A stretch of 64,000 nucleotides of DNA from Acidimicrobiales bacterium (GTDB lineage Bacteria; Actinomycetota; Acidimicrobiia; Acidimicrobiales; JAVJTC01): positions 47,833-111,832 of the forward strand of contig JAVJTC010000031.1 in NCBI GenBank assembly GCA_040219085.1, read 5' to 3'. The position numbers and the translations under genes are program-made. Below the pieces are notes generated by a model that saw only the letters and a list, made by a program, of their open reading frames with translations, had not been told where the DNA came from and did not search any database. The stretch's first letter is position 1; the number at the start of each line of letters is the position of its first letter. Below are positions 16,932 to 26,020 of the stretch, one piece after another.

Positions 16932-17880
16932 CGTGTGCGGCGATCCACTCGTAGGTCGGGGCGAGACCGTCGCGAAGTGAGATCGTCGGCTCCCACCCGA
17001 GGCGGGCGCGCACCATCGTGTTGTCACTCGAACGTCCCCGCACGCCCTGGGGGGCCGACAGGTCATGGGATCGTCGCAGGGTGACACCGGCGATATCGCT
17101 GACCGCGTCGACGAGCTCGTTGATCGACACCATCTCCTCAGAGCCGATGTTGACCGGATCCGACACATCGGATTCCATCAGCGTCAGCACGCCTTCGATC
17201 GCGTCGTCGATGTAGAGGAAGCTGCGACGTTGCTCCCCGTCGCCCCAGATCTCGATCTCGTGGTTGCCGGTGGCCTTCGCCACGGCGACCTTGCGACAGA
17301 TCGCAGCGGGCGCCTTCTCCCGGCCTCCGTCCCAGGTCCCGCGTGGTCCGTAGACGTTGTGGAAGCGGGCGACGCGGACATCGATGCCGAAGTCCTCGGC
17401 CATGTGTCGGCACATCCGTTCGCTGAACAGCTTCTCCCAGCCGTAGCCGTCCTCGGGGTCGGCCGGGTAGGCGTCGTCCTCGCGCAGAGCGACCACCTCG
17501 GTGCTGTCCTGGAGGCGCTGGGGGTACACGCACGCAGTCGAGGCGAAGAAGTAGCGGTCCACACCGGCATCCACGGCTGCCGCGATCAGGTGCGTGTTGG
17601 TGAGAACCGAGAGCATGCAGCGGGCCTTGTGGCTCTCGATGAATCCCATGCCCCCCATGTCGCAGGCCATGTTGAAGACCCGGTCACATCCGGACACGGC
17701 GCCGGCCGCGGCATCGGGGGCGTTCAGGTCGGCGACGACGTTCTCGGCCTCCGGATGGACCTGGTGCCAGTCGGCTCGGTCCTTGCGGTCCACGGAGCGC
17801 ACGTCATGGCCCTGCGCGAGAAGGACTCCGGCGAGGTGTCCTCCGATGAATCCGCCAGCGCCTGCAACGAGAATCCGCAT
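16921..17880 (-). CDS. GDP-mannose 3,5-epimerase-like NAD-dependent epimerase
   Basis: 319 aa extended SDR. It has GAGGFIGG at 8-14, ACDMGGMGFIE at 72-82, STACVYP (Cys 117), GYGWEKLFSE (Tyr 146, Lys 150), GREKAP (Lys 189), GDGEQRRSFLYIDD, and PVNIGSEEMVSINEL then GVRGRSSDN. The DMGGMGFI and GSDEMVS blocks, with Cys and Lys as acid/base pair, are hallmarks of plant GDP-mannose 3,5-epimerase, which makes GDP-L-galactose/gulose. The substrate in a bacterium is inferred, most likely a surface sugar. It is convergent with the dienelactone hydrolase (11-nt overlap). Confidence 0.82.
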   Translation of the reverse strand: MRILVAGAGGFIGGHLAGVLLAQGHDVRSVDRKDRADWHQVHPEAENVVADLNAPDAAAGAVSGCDRVFNMACDMGGMGFIESHKARCMLSVLTNTHLIAAAVDAGVDRYFFASTACVYPQRLQDSTEVVALREDDAYPADPEDGYGWEKLFSERMCRHMAEDFGIDVRVARFHNVYGPRGTWDGGREKAPAAICRKVAVAKATGNHEIEIWGDGEQRRSFLYIDDAIEGVLTLMESDVSDPVNIGSEEMVSINELVDAVSDIAGVTLRRSHDLSAPQGVRGRSSDNTMVRARLGWEPTISLRDGLAPTYEWIAAHVTK

Positions 17881-17938
17881 GGCTCACGACGCTACTCAGT
17901 GCAGGCTGGCCCGCCGGCGCGATGTCGCAGTCGTCCGG

Positions 17939-19537
17939 TCACGAACTCGTCGGGTCGCCAGGGATCTCGAAGAGCGGCTCCCACGCGGAGTCCGGTGGAA
18001 CCGGGAACAACACGGACGGAACCTCGTTCTGATTCGGCCAGCGGGCACGGTACGGCAGGCCGTCGAAGAGGATGACGTCACCTGCATCGAACAGCGTCGC
18101 GGGCTCCCACGACGGATGGGTGCCGGCCGGAAGCGTGCTCGGGGTGAACGGCGGCTCGTCCGGACTGACCGGCCCGAGTAGTGACCATGGCGAATCCCAC
18201 GGGGTGTCGGTGACGATGCCCGGGTCCTGCCCCTGCGTGTACCACTTGGCCTGATACACGAGTCCCTCGCGGACGACCTTGTAGCCCTCGACATAGTGGG
18301 CGTCGGGGCGCCAAACCGGGTAGGGGCTCGTGGCGGGGTCGTCGGCATCCGAGGAGGCGTCGGCGACCGTCACGGTGTCGGACTGGGGGAGCGTCGGAGC
18401 CCGACCCGGGAGTGCGGTGAACACGTTCGCGAACTCGAGCGGGGCCTGGTCCACTCCGCTGCACGAGTTGGACAGGATCATCACGTCTGCGAAGGATTCG
18501 GGACACGCCCTGTCCCGGTTCAGGGACCACGTCGAGACGCGCCCGAGGCCCCGGTCCACGGCGAAGTCCGCCAGGCCACGGGCGTCCTCGAGTGTGAACA
18601 CCTCGCCTGGCACGTCGTTCTGTCCGAGCATCGGCGTGGCACCGAGGCGGGCCCAGCGCTGCACCTCGTCGAGCTCGACTCCGTTGTCGGCCCAGATCTC
18701 GCCTATCTGACGCGCCGAGGCCTCGAGAGAGGACTTCGCCGCCTCCAACATGTCGAGCGTCGGGTTGGCGGGATCGCTGAAGTTCATCGTCATGGCGTTG
18801 ACGCCGGCCAGATCGACACCCCCGGCAAGGGTCGCGCTCACGAGCGCGACGCCGTCGGCGGTGAGCCCGCCGGTCGATACCGGAAGGGTGATCCACACCG
18901 ACAGGTCCTCGTCGCCCGCGCGCCGTTCGGCCTGGATCGTGGCGATCGCACGCGCGCGACGCTCGATCGAAGGCAGGTCGGCGATGTCCTCGTTCTCGAT
19001 GTCGAGGTCGATGACCTTGACGTCGTAGCGCTCCACGACCTCCCGGTACGCGTCGGTCAGACGGTCCTCGTCGGCGCACACGTACGCCAGTTCGTCGTTC
19101 GCCTGGCCGCCGAAGGAGATCGTGACGTCGCCCCCGGCTGCCCGGAGTTGGGTGATCCGCCTGTCCAGTTCGAGGTCGCGTTCCGCCTCGCCGAGGGTGT
19201 AGGCCCCGCCCCATGAGGGCGTGCACGCATCGTCGGGGTGCGCGACGACGAAAGCCAGGGCGATGTCACGGGCCGGGTTGAGGCGCGGGTCCTGGAACTC
19301 ATAGGTGGGCGTGAGAGTGACGTCCACGTAGGGCACGCTCCACGACCGCTGGCGGACGGGATCGGTGGTGGTCGCCTCCCGGAATCCGAAGAGACCGACG
19401 CCCGCCATCATTCCGACGATGAGGACCACCGCTCCGAGGCGGGTCCACGAGAGCCGCTCCTCGGGCTCGTCGGAGAACGCGGCGTCGAGGGTCGCCGTGG
19501 CGTCGGCTCTCGAATTGTCGTCTCGTGGTGAAGTCAT
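17939..19537 (-). CDS. Membrane-anchored GH18 glycosidase with two CBM5/12-like modules
   Basis: 532 aa. One TM segment at about 34-52 (LGAVVLIVGMMAGVGLFGF) anchors an extracellular GH18 barrel from about 65 to 370. SFGG at 141-144 and D177-L-D-I-E181 fit the GH18 SxGG and DxxDxDxE motifs, with Glu 181 as the proton donor. C-terminal modules follow: YPVWRPDAHYVEGYKVVREG with YQAKWYTQG, then a second variant with YRARWPNQN, both CBM5/12-like chitin or cellulose binders. The gene diverges from a GT2-EAL synthase, suggesting a shared exopolysaccharide role. Chitin-type substrate is likely but not proven. Confidence 0.82.
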   Translation of the reverse strand: MTSPRDDNSRADATATLDAAFSDEPEERLSWTRLGAVVLIVGMMAGVGLFGFREATTTDPVRQRSWSVPYVDVTLTPTYEFQDPRLNPARDIALAFVVAHPDDACTPSWGGAYTLGEAERDLELDRRITQLRAAGGDVTISFGGQANDELAYVCADEDRLTDAYREVVERYDVKVIDLDIENEDIADLPSIERRARAIATIQAERRAGDEDLSVWITLPVSTGGLTADGVALVSATLAGGVDLAGVNAMTMNFSDPANPTLDMLEAAKSSLEASARQIGEIWADNGVELDEVQRWARLGATPMLGQNDVPGEVFTLEDARGLADFAVDRGLGRVSTWSLNRDRACPESFADVMILSNSCSGVDQAPLEFANVFTALPGRAPTLPQSDTVTVADASSDADDPATSPYPVWRPDAHYVEGYKVVREGLVYQAKWYTQGQDPGIVTDTPWDSPWSLLGPVSPDEPPFTPSTLPAGTHPSWEPATLFDAGDVILFDGLPYRARWPNQNEVPSVLFPVPPDSAWEPLFEIPGDPTSS

Positions 19538-19799
19538 GGCGACTGGTGAACCTCAGAGGTCGAGCTCGGGCGAGGACTGGTTCTCCCATCGGTACGGGAA
19601 CTCGAATTCTTAGCCGTCACGCCGCGGACGGATCTCGTGAGAACCGATTCGTCACCGCCGGAGCCGGGAGTGTGCCTCCGACACCTAACGACATGGCTTC
19701 AACGGTCGATAGGGAAGATGGGAACGGTGCTCCGCGCTGCCGTTCCGGCGCGGTCTCGGTGGCCGCGGACCTTGGAACGCAGGCGAGAACAGGACAGCG

Positions 19800-22700
19800 A
19801 TGCTGACGCGACGCAGGAAGCAGTCGAACACCACCCGCCGACGCCAGTGGGGTAGTGATCGCCGCACGCAACCCCTGCCGAAGGTTCCGCCCCCGGTCTC
19901 GGAGCGCCGCGTCACCATCGGTCGACTGGCGATCGTCACCACCGTGGGAGCGTGGTTCGCCTACGTCGCGATCACGATCGTCGAGCAGTTCGTCGAAGGT
20001 CGGGCCTCCAGTGCCCGGCTCGGTATCGAGGCGATCGTGTACCTCCTCGTCGTCACGGCGCTGACCGCGTCGGCGATGGCCTACCTCATCACCCGGATCG
20101 GCTTCTTCTACCGGAACCGGTCACACCAACGGGCTCCCCGGGCCGTGATCGACGCGTTCTACACGGAGACGGTCCCCACCGTGACCGTTCTCGTCCCCTC
20201 GTACCAGGAGGACGAGCGGGTCATCCGTACCACGCTGCTGTCAGCTGCGCTCCAGGAGCACCCCCACCTGCGCGTCGTCCTGTTGATCGACGACCCGCCC
20301 CAGCCGCGCAACATCGCGGCACACCGCCTACTCGAAGCGGCGCGCGGGCTTCCCGAACGGATCGCCGACGAACTCGCCGAGCCGCTGGATCATGTTCGTG
20401 GCGGCCTCGAACGCTTCGAGTCCCTCCAGGTCGGGTCACGCCGGACCACGCCCGACGACATGGTCGAGCTGGCCTCGCACTACGAGTTCGCATCCCAATG
20501 GCTCCGGAAACTCGGGGACCGGCACGAGATCATCGACCACGCCGACACCTTCTTCGTCGAGCACGTGATCGGTGCGCTCGCAGAGGATCTCGAGACGATC
20601 GCCCGGGCCCTGCGCAGCGGGGCGGAAGAAGGTGCGAGCCTCTCCACAGACCGGATCATGCAGCTCTACCGACGGCTCGTATCGACCTTCCGTGCCGAGA
20701 TGTCCAGCTTCGAACGGAAGCGCTATGTGTCGTGTTCGCACGCCGCCAACAAGGCGATGAACCTGAACAGCTACATCGCGCTGATGGGTGGGAACTGGCA
20801 GGAGGTCGCCACGCCCCAGGGTCTCGCTCTGGTGCCCTGCAACACGCGCGACGCGGACTTCGCCGTGCCCGACCCGGACTACATCCTCACCCTCGACGCC
20901 GACAGCGTCCTGCTCCCTGAGTACTGCGCCCGGATCCTCTACGTCCTCGAGCAGGGCGGCAACGCCGACGTCGCCGTGGCGCAGACCCCCTACAGCGCCT
21001 ACCCGGGCGCGGGCACCCGCATCGAACGCATCGCGGGTGCCACGACGGATCTGCAACACATCGTCCACCAGGGCATGACGCACTACGACGCGACCTTCTG
21101 GGTCGGGGCCAACGCGATCCTGCGCAAGGAGGCACTCGACGACATCGTCGAGATCGACCACGAGGACAAGTGGGAGATCCGCCGCTACATCCAGGACCGG
21201 ACCGTCATCGAGGACACCGAGTCCACCATCGACCTCGGTGTGCACGGGTGGACGCTGTTCAACTACCCGGAACGGCTGGCCTACAGCGCGACCCCACCGG
21301 ACTTCGGCTCGCTCTGCATCCAGCGACAGCGGTGGGCCAACGGTGGCCTCCTCATCCTGTCCAAGCTGCGCGATCAGTCGCGGGCCCGTCGCGAGCGGCG
21401 CGAGAAGAACCGATTCGGTGAGGTCTTCCTGCGGGTCAACTACATGGCCTCGATCTTCTGGGCATCGCTGTGTCTGTTGATCCTGTTGATCTACCCGTTC
21501 AACAGCGGTCTGCTGAAGCCGATCCTGCCGCTGATCGCGCTCCCGTACTTCTTGATGATGGCCTCGGACCTTCGCTACTGCGGCTACAAGCGCCTCGACG
21601 TCCTGCGCATCTACGGCTTCAACCTGATTCTGCTGTTCGTCAACCTCGCGGGCGCGTTCGCATCGGTGCTCCAACTCGTCACGGGTGAGAAGAGCTCGTT
21701 CAAGCGGACGCCGAAGGTCCGTGACCGCACGACGGCGCGGGCGTTCTACATCCTCTCGCCGTGGCTGCTGATCGTCTTCTCGGCCTACTGGGTCGTCTAC
21801 GACATCCAGCACAGCCACTGGGCCCACCTGTTCTTCGCCGGTCTGAATGCGACGCTCGCTTTGTACGCGATGGTCGCGTTCGTGGGAACCCGCAACAGCG
21901 TCGTCGACCTGTGGGTCCAGTTGCGTGGCTGGCTCTACCAACCTGCTCCCCCGGGAACGGTCTCCAAGTCGTCGCGGTCCGCCGACCGGCTCTCTCCCGG
22001 CGCCATCGGCGACTGGGCGTCGGTCCTCCACTACGGGCCAGCCGGTTCGGGAGCGCGGGTCTTCGAGGCCCGCTCGACCGGTGCGGGGGTCGCAGTCGAG
22101 GCGAACGGTGCCGGTCGGTTCGCACCGCAACCGCTGAGCGACGGGCGATCCCCGACACAGCCGGCAGCGGCGGCGTTCGAGGAGTACACGTTCTTCACCG
22201 TCTTCCAGCCGATCGTCGACATGGGTGACGATCAGCCCGTCGGCTACGAGGCACTGACCCGGTTCGCGGATGGCCAGTCTCCGCAGGAGAGCCTCGCCCA
22301 GGCGACGTCCGCGGGTCTCGGCCTGGAACTGGACATGGCTCTGATCCACGCCGCGATGGCATCGGCACGCGCTCTACCTGTGGGAGCCTGGCTCGCCGTC
22401 AACGTCTCACCGGGGCTCGCAGCTGAACCCGACAAGCTGGCGGGGATCCTCAGCCAGGCACCGTGCCCGGTCGTCGTGGAGGTGCCGGACACGGCCGGCG
22501 CGGAGGACCTGGTGCGGCCGCTGCGTCAGATCCCCGGCGTGATGGTCGCCATCGACGACGCGGGAGCGGGATATGAGAGCCTCTCGCGTATCGAGCGGCT
22601 GCAACCGGAGTTCATGAAGTTGCAGCGCGACGCTGTCACCGGCCTGGCCGATGACGCCGCCCGCCAGGTGTTCGTCGAGACCCTGGTGGAGTTCGCCGAG

Positions 22701-22850
22701 CGCCACGGGTGCCAGGTGATCGCCGAGGGAATCGAGACGGAACCCGAACTCGAGACCTTGCGACAGTGTGGGGTCCACCTGGGACAGGGCTACCTGGTGG
22801 GTCGGCCCGTGCCGGTCAGCCGCGTCTCAGAACGGGTCGTGTCGAGCTGA
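19800..22850 (+). CDS. GT2 polysaccharide synthase fused to a C-terminal EAL domain
   Basis: 1016 aa. Two TM segments lie near 42-60 and 75-97. A processive GT2 domain follows from about 125 (VTVLVPSYQEDE, LLIDDPP, LDADS near 365, IEDTES, and QRQRW near 506), then four or more TM helices (about 535-700). An EAL domain occupies about 790-1010. EAL-domain residues are present: EALTRF near 816, VNVSP, VEVPD, IDDAGAGYESL near 918, MKLQRD, AEGIET near 974 and GQGYLVG. The loop usually reading DDFGTG is DDAGAG. A 150-residue helical insert separates the first Asp motif from DAD. Membrane glycan synthesis controlled by, or coupled to, c-di-GMP is inferred. Confidence 0.85.
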   Translation: MLTRRRKQSNTTRRRQWGSDRRTQPLPKVPPPVSERRVTIGRLAIVTTVGAWFAYVAITIVEQFVEGRASSARLGIEAIVYLLVVTALTASAMAYLITRIGFFYRNRSHQRAPRAVIDAFYTETVPTVTVLVPSYQEDERVIRTTLLSAALQEHPHLRVVLLIDDPPQPRNIAAHRLLEAARGLPERIADELAEPLDHVRGGLERFESLQVGSRRTTPDDMVELASHYEFASQWLRKLGDRHEIIDHADTFFVEHVIGALAEDLETIARALRSGAEEGASLSTDRIMQLYRRLVSTFRAEMSSFERKRYVSCSHAANKAMNLNSYIALMGGNWQEVATPQGLALVPCNTRDADFAVPDPDYILTLDADSVLLPEYCARILYVLEQGGNADVAVAQTPYSAYPGAGTRIERIAGATTDLQHIVHQGMTHYDATFWVGANAILRKEALDDIVEIDHEDKWEIRRYIQDRTVIEDTESTIDLGVHGWTLFNYPERLAYSATPPDFGSLCIQRQRWANGGLLILSKLRDQSRARRERREKNRFGEVFLRVNYMASIFWASLCLLILLIYPFNSGLLKPILPLIALPYFLMMASDLRYCGYKRLDVLRIYGFNLILLFVNLAGAFASVLQLVTGEKSSFKRTPKVRDRTTARAFYILSPWLLIVFSAYWVVYDIQHSHWAHLFFAGLNATLALYAMVAFVGTRNSVVDLWVQLRGWLYQPAPPGTVSKSSRSADRLSPGAIGDWASVLHYGPAGSGARVFEARSTGAGVAVEANGAGRFAPQPLSDGRSPTQPAAAAFEEYTFFTVFQPIVDMGDDQPVGYEALTRFADGQSPQESLAQATSAGLGLELDMALIHAAMASARALPVGAWLAVNVSPGLAAEPDKLAGILSQAPCPVVVEVPDTAGAEDLVRPLRQIPGVMVAIDDAGAGYESLSRIERLQPEFMKLQRDAVTGLADDAARQVFVETLVEFAERHGCQVIAEGIETEPELETLRQCGVHLGQGYLVGRPVPVSRVSERVVSS

Positions 22851-22946
22851 ACGAAACGCGCGGGCGCGGGAACCGCCGGGCGTCGCGCGACGTCGGATTG
22901 GGGACAGACGAACGACCCGGACCGATCCGGGTGAAAGGAACCCCCC

Positions 22947-23393
22947 ATGAAGATCAAGGCTCTCGTCGTGGCGGTCGCGCTGGCGACTCTCGCAATCACA
23001 GCTGTCGCCTGGGCGGCCGCCGACGACGACGCAGCGGACGACCGGACATCCGATGAGCCGCCCGTCGGCGACGCGTCGGACCAGCCGAACACACCACCCG
23101 ACGGCGGGGATGACGTCGACGGAGGTCCGACCGAGCCGGGCGATCCCGGCGACGTGTTCCCGACCGAGCAGGCCCGCCAGGACGCTCAGGGTTACCTCGG
23201 CCGCAATGAGAACACCCTTCCCGACGAGGTCAGGGTCGGTCGCCGCGGCGCTGAGCAGATGATGCTCACCGAGGACTACGTTCTCGGGCGGGTCACGGTC
23301 AGCCTCGACGATGACGGGGACGGTTACCGGGTGACGTCGGTGACCGTCGAGTTGCCGGACGGTCCCGAGACCTTCGACCTCCAGCCGAGCTGA
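22947..23393 (+). CDS. Small secreted acidic protein, function unknown
   Basis: 148 aa. A clear signal peptide (MKIKALVVAVALATLAITAVAWA) precedes a low-complexity stretch rich in Asp, Pro and Gly (about 25-70). A short conserved-looking C-terminal domain ends with RVTSVTVELPDGPETFDL. No catalytic motif is recognised. ATG 22947 has AAAGGA about 8 nt upstream. It follows the GT2-EAL gene by 96 nt and may be co-transcribed with it. An inverted repeat just downstream separates it from the convergent thiolase gene. Confidence 0.7.
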   Translation: MKIKALVVAVALATLAITAVAWAAADDDAADDRTSDEPPVGDASDQPNTPPDGGDDVDGGPTEPGDPGDVFPTEQARQDAQGYLGRNENTLPDEVRVGRRGAEQMMLTEDYVLGRVTVSLDDDGDGYRVTSVTVELPDGPETFDLQPS

Positions 23394-23406
23394 GCCGTGT
23401 GTCGCG

Positions 23407-23432
23407 GGCCCGCCGGGTCTACCCGGCGGGCC
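23407..23432. terminator. Hairpin between convergent genes
   Basis: GGCCCGCCGG (23407-23416) and CCGGCGGGCC (23423-23432) pair perfectly around the six-base loop GTCTAC. The hairpin lies between the stops of the secreted-protein gene and the thiolase gene, which face each other. There is no strong T-run on either strand, as is common in high-GC actinobacteria. A bidirectional terminator role is inferred. Confidence 0.6.
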
Positions 23433-23440
23433 GCCGCGCG

Positions 23441-24622
23441 TCAGACGCGTTCGATGACGACGGCGATCCCCTGGCCGACGCCGATGCACATCGCGGCGAG
23501 CCCGTAGCGCCCCCCTGTGCGGCGGAGATGCCACAGGAGCGTCGTGAGAATGCGCGCGCCGCTGGCTCCCAGCGGGTGGCCGAGGGCGATCGCGCCGCCG
23601 AGCGGGTTCACGATCGCGGGGTCCATCTCACCCAATTCGTGGAGAACGGCGAGAGCCTGCCCGGCGAACGCCTCGTTCAACTCGACCGCATCGAGGTCGC
23701 CGGCTGACAGTCCGGCCCGGGTCAGCGCCGCCCGGGTGGCATCGACCGGCCCGAGGCCGAAACGGTGCGGTTCGAGCGCCGAGGTCGCACGGGCCGCGAT
23801 CCGTGCGATCGGATCGCGACCCAGTTCCCTGCCCGCATCGGCCGACCCGATGAGCAGCGCAGCGGCTCCGTCGTTGAGCGGGGAGGCGTTTCCCGCCGTC
23901 ACGGTGCCCTCGGGGCGGAAGACGGGCCGGAGTCCGGCGAGTGCCTCGACGGACGTCTCGGGCCGTATCGACTCGTCGATCGCCAGCGGGGCGCCGGGCA
24001 CCTGGGTGATCTCGGCGTCGAAGTGGCCGGCGGCCCATGCGGCCGCCGCACGGCGGTGTGACGAGGCGGCGAACTCGTCCTGGGATTCTCGGCTGATCCC
24101 GAATTCGCCGACGAGCAACTCGGTCGCCTCGCCCAACGAGACCGTCCAGCGGTCGTGGTGGCGGGGGTTCACCATCCTCCAGCCCAGGGTCGTGGAGTGG
24201 AGGGTCTCGTTCCCGCGGGCATAGGCGCGTCCGGGCTTGAGGAGGACCCACGGTGCGCGGCTCATGGACTCCACGCCGCCGGCCACCGCGAGCGTGAGGT
24301 CACCGGAGGCGATCGCCCGGCTCGCGGCGATCACCGCCTCGAGTCCCGACCCGCACAGCCGGTTCACAGTTGCGCCCGGGACTGTCACCGGCCATCCGGC
24401 GAGCAGCGTCGCCATCCGGGCGACGTTGCGGTTGTCCTCGCCGGACTGATTGGCAGCGCCGAGCCACACGTCCTCCACCGCCCCGGGGTCGAGCTCCGGG
24501 TTGCGTGTGCCGAGCGCGGTGAGGGCGGTGGCCGCGAGATCGTCGGGCCGGACGCCGGCGAGCGCGCCCCCGTGATGCCCGACGGGCGTGCGGACAGCGT
24601 CGAAGATGAAGGATTCCGCCAC
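23441..24622 (-). CDS. Acetyl-CoA C-acyltransferase (thiolase)
   Basis: 393 aa, full thiolase length. Active-site Cys 90 is in TVNRLCGSGLEAV, the His in GHPLGASGAR (near 349) and the second Cys in CIGVGQG (near 379). VNRLCGSG resembles the beta-ketoadipyl-CoA thiolase (PcaF/PaaJ) branch. GTG 24622 is preferred, with GAGGAGAAGCC just upstream. The enzyme would cleave 3-ketoacyl-CoA or condense acetyl-CoA in the cytoplasm. No other beta-oxidation gene is adjacent, so the pathway is not fixed. Confidence 0.88.
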   Translation of the reverse strand: MAESFIFDAVRTPVGHHGGALAGVRPDDLAATALTALGTRNPELDPGAVEDVWLGAANQSGEDNRNVARMATLLAGWPVTVPGATVNRLCGSGLEAVIAASRAIASGDLTLAVAGGVESMSRAPWVLLKPGRAYARGNETLHSTTLGWRMVNPRHHDRWTVSLGEATELLVGEFGISRESQDEFAASSHRRAAAAWAAGHFDAEITQVPGAPLAIDESIRPETSVEALAGLRPVFRPEGTVTAGNASPLNDGAAALLIGSADAGRELGRDPIARIAARATSALEPHRFGLGPVDATRAALTRAGLSAGDLDAVELNEAFAGQALAVLHELGEMDPAIVNPLGGAIALGHPLGASGARILTTLLWHLRRTGGRYGLAAMCIGVGQGIAVVIERV

Positions 24623-24794
24623 GGCTTCTCCTCGGCGGCCGATCGTGCCGGACTCCGAGTATCGCACTCCCCGCGTCGGGCCGACCGTGTCCGGTCGGGG
24701 CGACGCACTCGGAAAGGTTCGGTCATCGTCATCCGAATGGATCTGGCGGCCGATGGGTGCGACCGGAGCAGCGTGCGTGCGGTATCAAGGTGGG

Positions 24795-25580
24795 GTGCTG
24801 ATCGTCGTATCTCCCGCCAAGTCGCTCGATTTCGATTCGCCCCCGGTGACGGATCGCCACACCGAACCGCGTCTCGCCGACCGGGCCGCTGAGCTCGTCG
24901 AGGTCCTGGCGGCGAAGTCGCCCGACGACCTCGCCGCGTTGATGTCGATATCGCCGGCCCTCGCGGAGCTGAACTTCGAGAGGTTCGCCGACTGGCGGCC
25001 CGAGGTGTCGGTCGAGACGGGCCGCGCCGCGGTGCTCGCGTTCGCCGGTGACACCTACCGGGGACTCGAAGCGGGGGGCTTCTCTACCCGGGACTTCACG
25101 CGGGCCCAGAAGGTCCTGCGGGTCCTGTCCGGTCTCTACGGGGTGCTGCGGCCCCTCGACCTGATCCAGCCGTACCGGCTCGAGATGGGGACGAAGCTGT
25201 CCACCGGCGCCGGCGACACCCTCTACGACTTCTGGGGGGACACGATCACCGAGATGCTCGCCGCTGACCTCGCCGCCAGCCCGGGGGCGAAGGTGCTCGT
25301 GAACCTCGCGTCGAAGGAGTACTTCTCCGCAGTCGATCCCGACGGGCTCGCAGGGCGCGTCATCACGCCGCGGTTCATGGACACCAACGATGACGGCGAC
25401 CTGCGGGTAATGGGGATGTTCGCGAAGCAGGCCCGCGGTGCGATGGCGCGGTGGATCATCACCGACAGGGTCACCGCTCTCAGGGACCTCGACGACTTTG
25501 CCGGCCTCGGCTACCGGTTCGATCCCGAGCTGTCCGACGTCGACGAGCCCGTCTTCGTCCGTTCGCGCGCAGACCGCTGA
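24795..25580 (+). CDS. yaaA: YaaA-family peroxide-stress/DNA-binding protein (UPF0246)
   Basis: 261 aa from GTG 24795. It has SPAKSLD at 6-12, FAGDTYRGLEA, LSGLYGVLRPLDLIQPYRLEMGTKL and NLASKEYF, all hallmark blocks of YaaA. In E. coli YaaA lowers free iron during peroxide stress. A weak GGTATCAAGG-type stretch precedes the start. It is followed 19 nt downstream by the DUF167 gene, probably in one transcript. Confidence 0.9.
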   Translation: MLIVVSPAKSLDFDSPPVTDRHTEPRLADRAAELVEVLAAKSPDDLAALMSISPALAELNFERFADWRPEVSVETGRAAVLAFAGDTYRGLEAGGFSTRDFTRAQKVLRVLSGLYGVLRPLDLIQPYRLEMGTKLSTGAGDTLYDFWGDTITEMLAADLAASPGAKVLVNLASKEYFSAVDPDGLAGRVITPRFMDTNDDGDLRVMGMFAKQARGAMARWIITDRVTALRDLDDFAGLGYRFDPELSDVDEPVFVRSRADR

Positions 25581-25599
25581 GCGGCCCGCCGCGCCGGCG

Positions 25600-25887
25600 A
25601 TGACAGCGGACCCCCTGCGAATCCGGGTTCGCGTGAAGCCGGGCGCGCGCCACGAGGGGGTCGGTGGCCGATGGGGCGAGGAGGACGTCCTCGTGGTCGC
25701 GGTTCGTGCACCTGCCACGGAGGGAAAGGCGAACGCCGCCGTGGTGGCAGCGGTGGCGGAGGCTCTCGGTGTGCGGGCCCGGACCGTGAGGATCGTCGCG
25801 GGCGCCGGCGGCAGGAACAAGGTCCTCGAGATCATCGAGCCGCCCGTCCACGTTCGCGCTGCCATCGCAGACCTTCTGGCGGTCTGA
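25600..25887 (+). CDS. DUF167 (YggU-type) protein
   Basis: 95 aa. RIRVRVKPGARHEGVGG, VAVRAPATEGKANAAV and VRIVAGAGGRNKVLEI match the compact DUF167/YggU domain, whose role is unknown. ATG 25600 begins 19 nt after yaaA with no strong Shine-Dalgarno, which suits translational coupling. In many bacteria this gene sits with YggT or division genes; here it is beside yaaA and an L,D-transpeptidase. Confidence 0.85.
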   Translation: MTADPLRIRVRVKPGARHEGVGGRWGEEDVLVVAVRAPATEGKANAAVVAAVAEALGVRARTVRIVAGAGGRNKVLEIIEPPVHVRAAIADLLAV

Positions 25888-26020
25888 GTCCTCCTCCTCA
25901 CGGGGGAGGCATGCATCCTCCGCAGGGACGAAATCGCGAATGGCCGGGAAGAAATCCCAGCCGCAGCGACGTCTGAATCGATGGCTCCGAAGGTCGGAGC
26001 AGATCGAGAAAGACACGCCC

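Noticed and set aside
20436..22349. 637-codon open frame on the minus strand
   Set aside because: It mirrors the GT2-EAL gene; Arg/Asp/Glu-rich composition and no domain. A GC-rich shadow frame.
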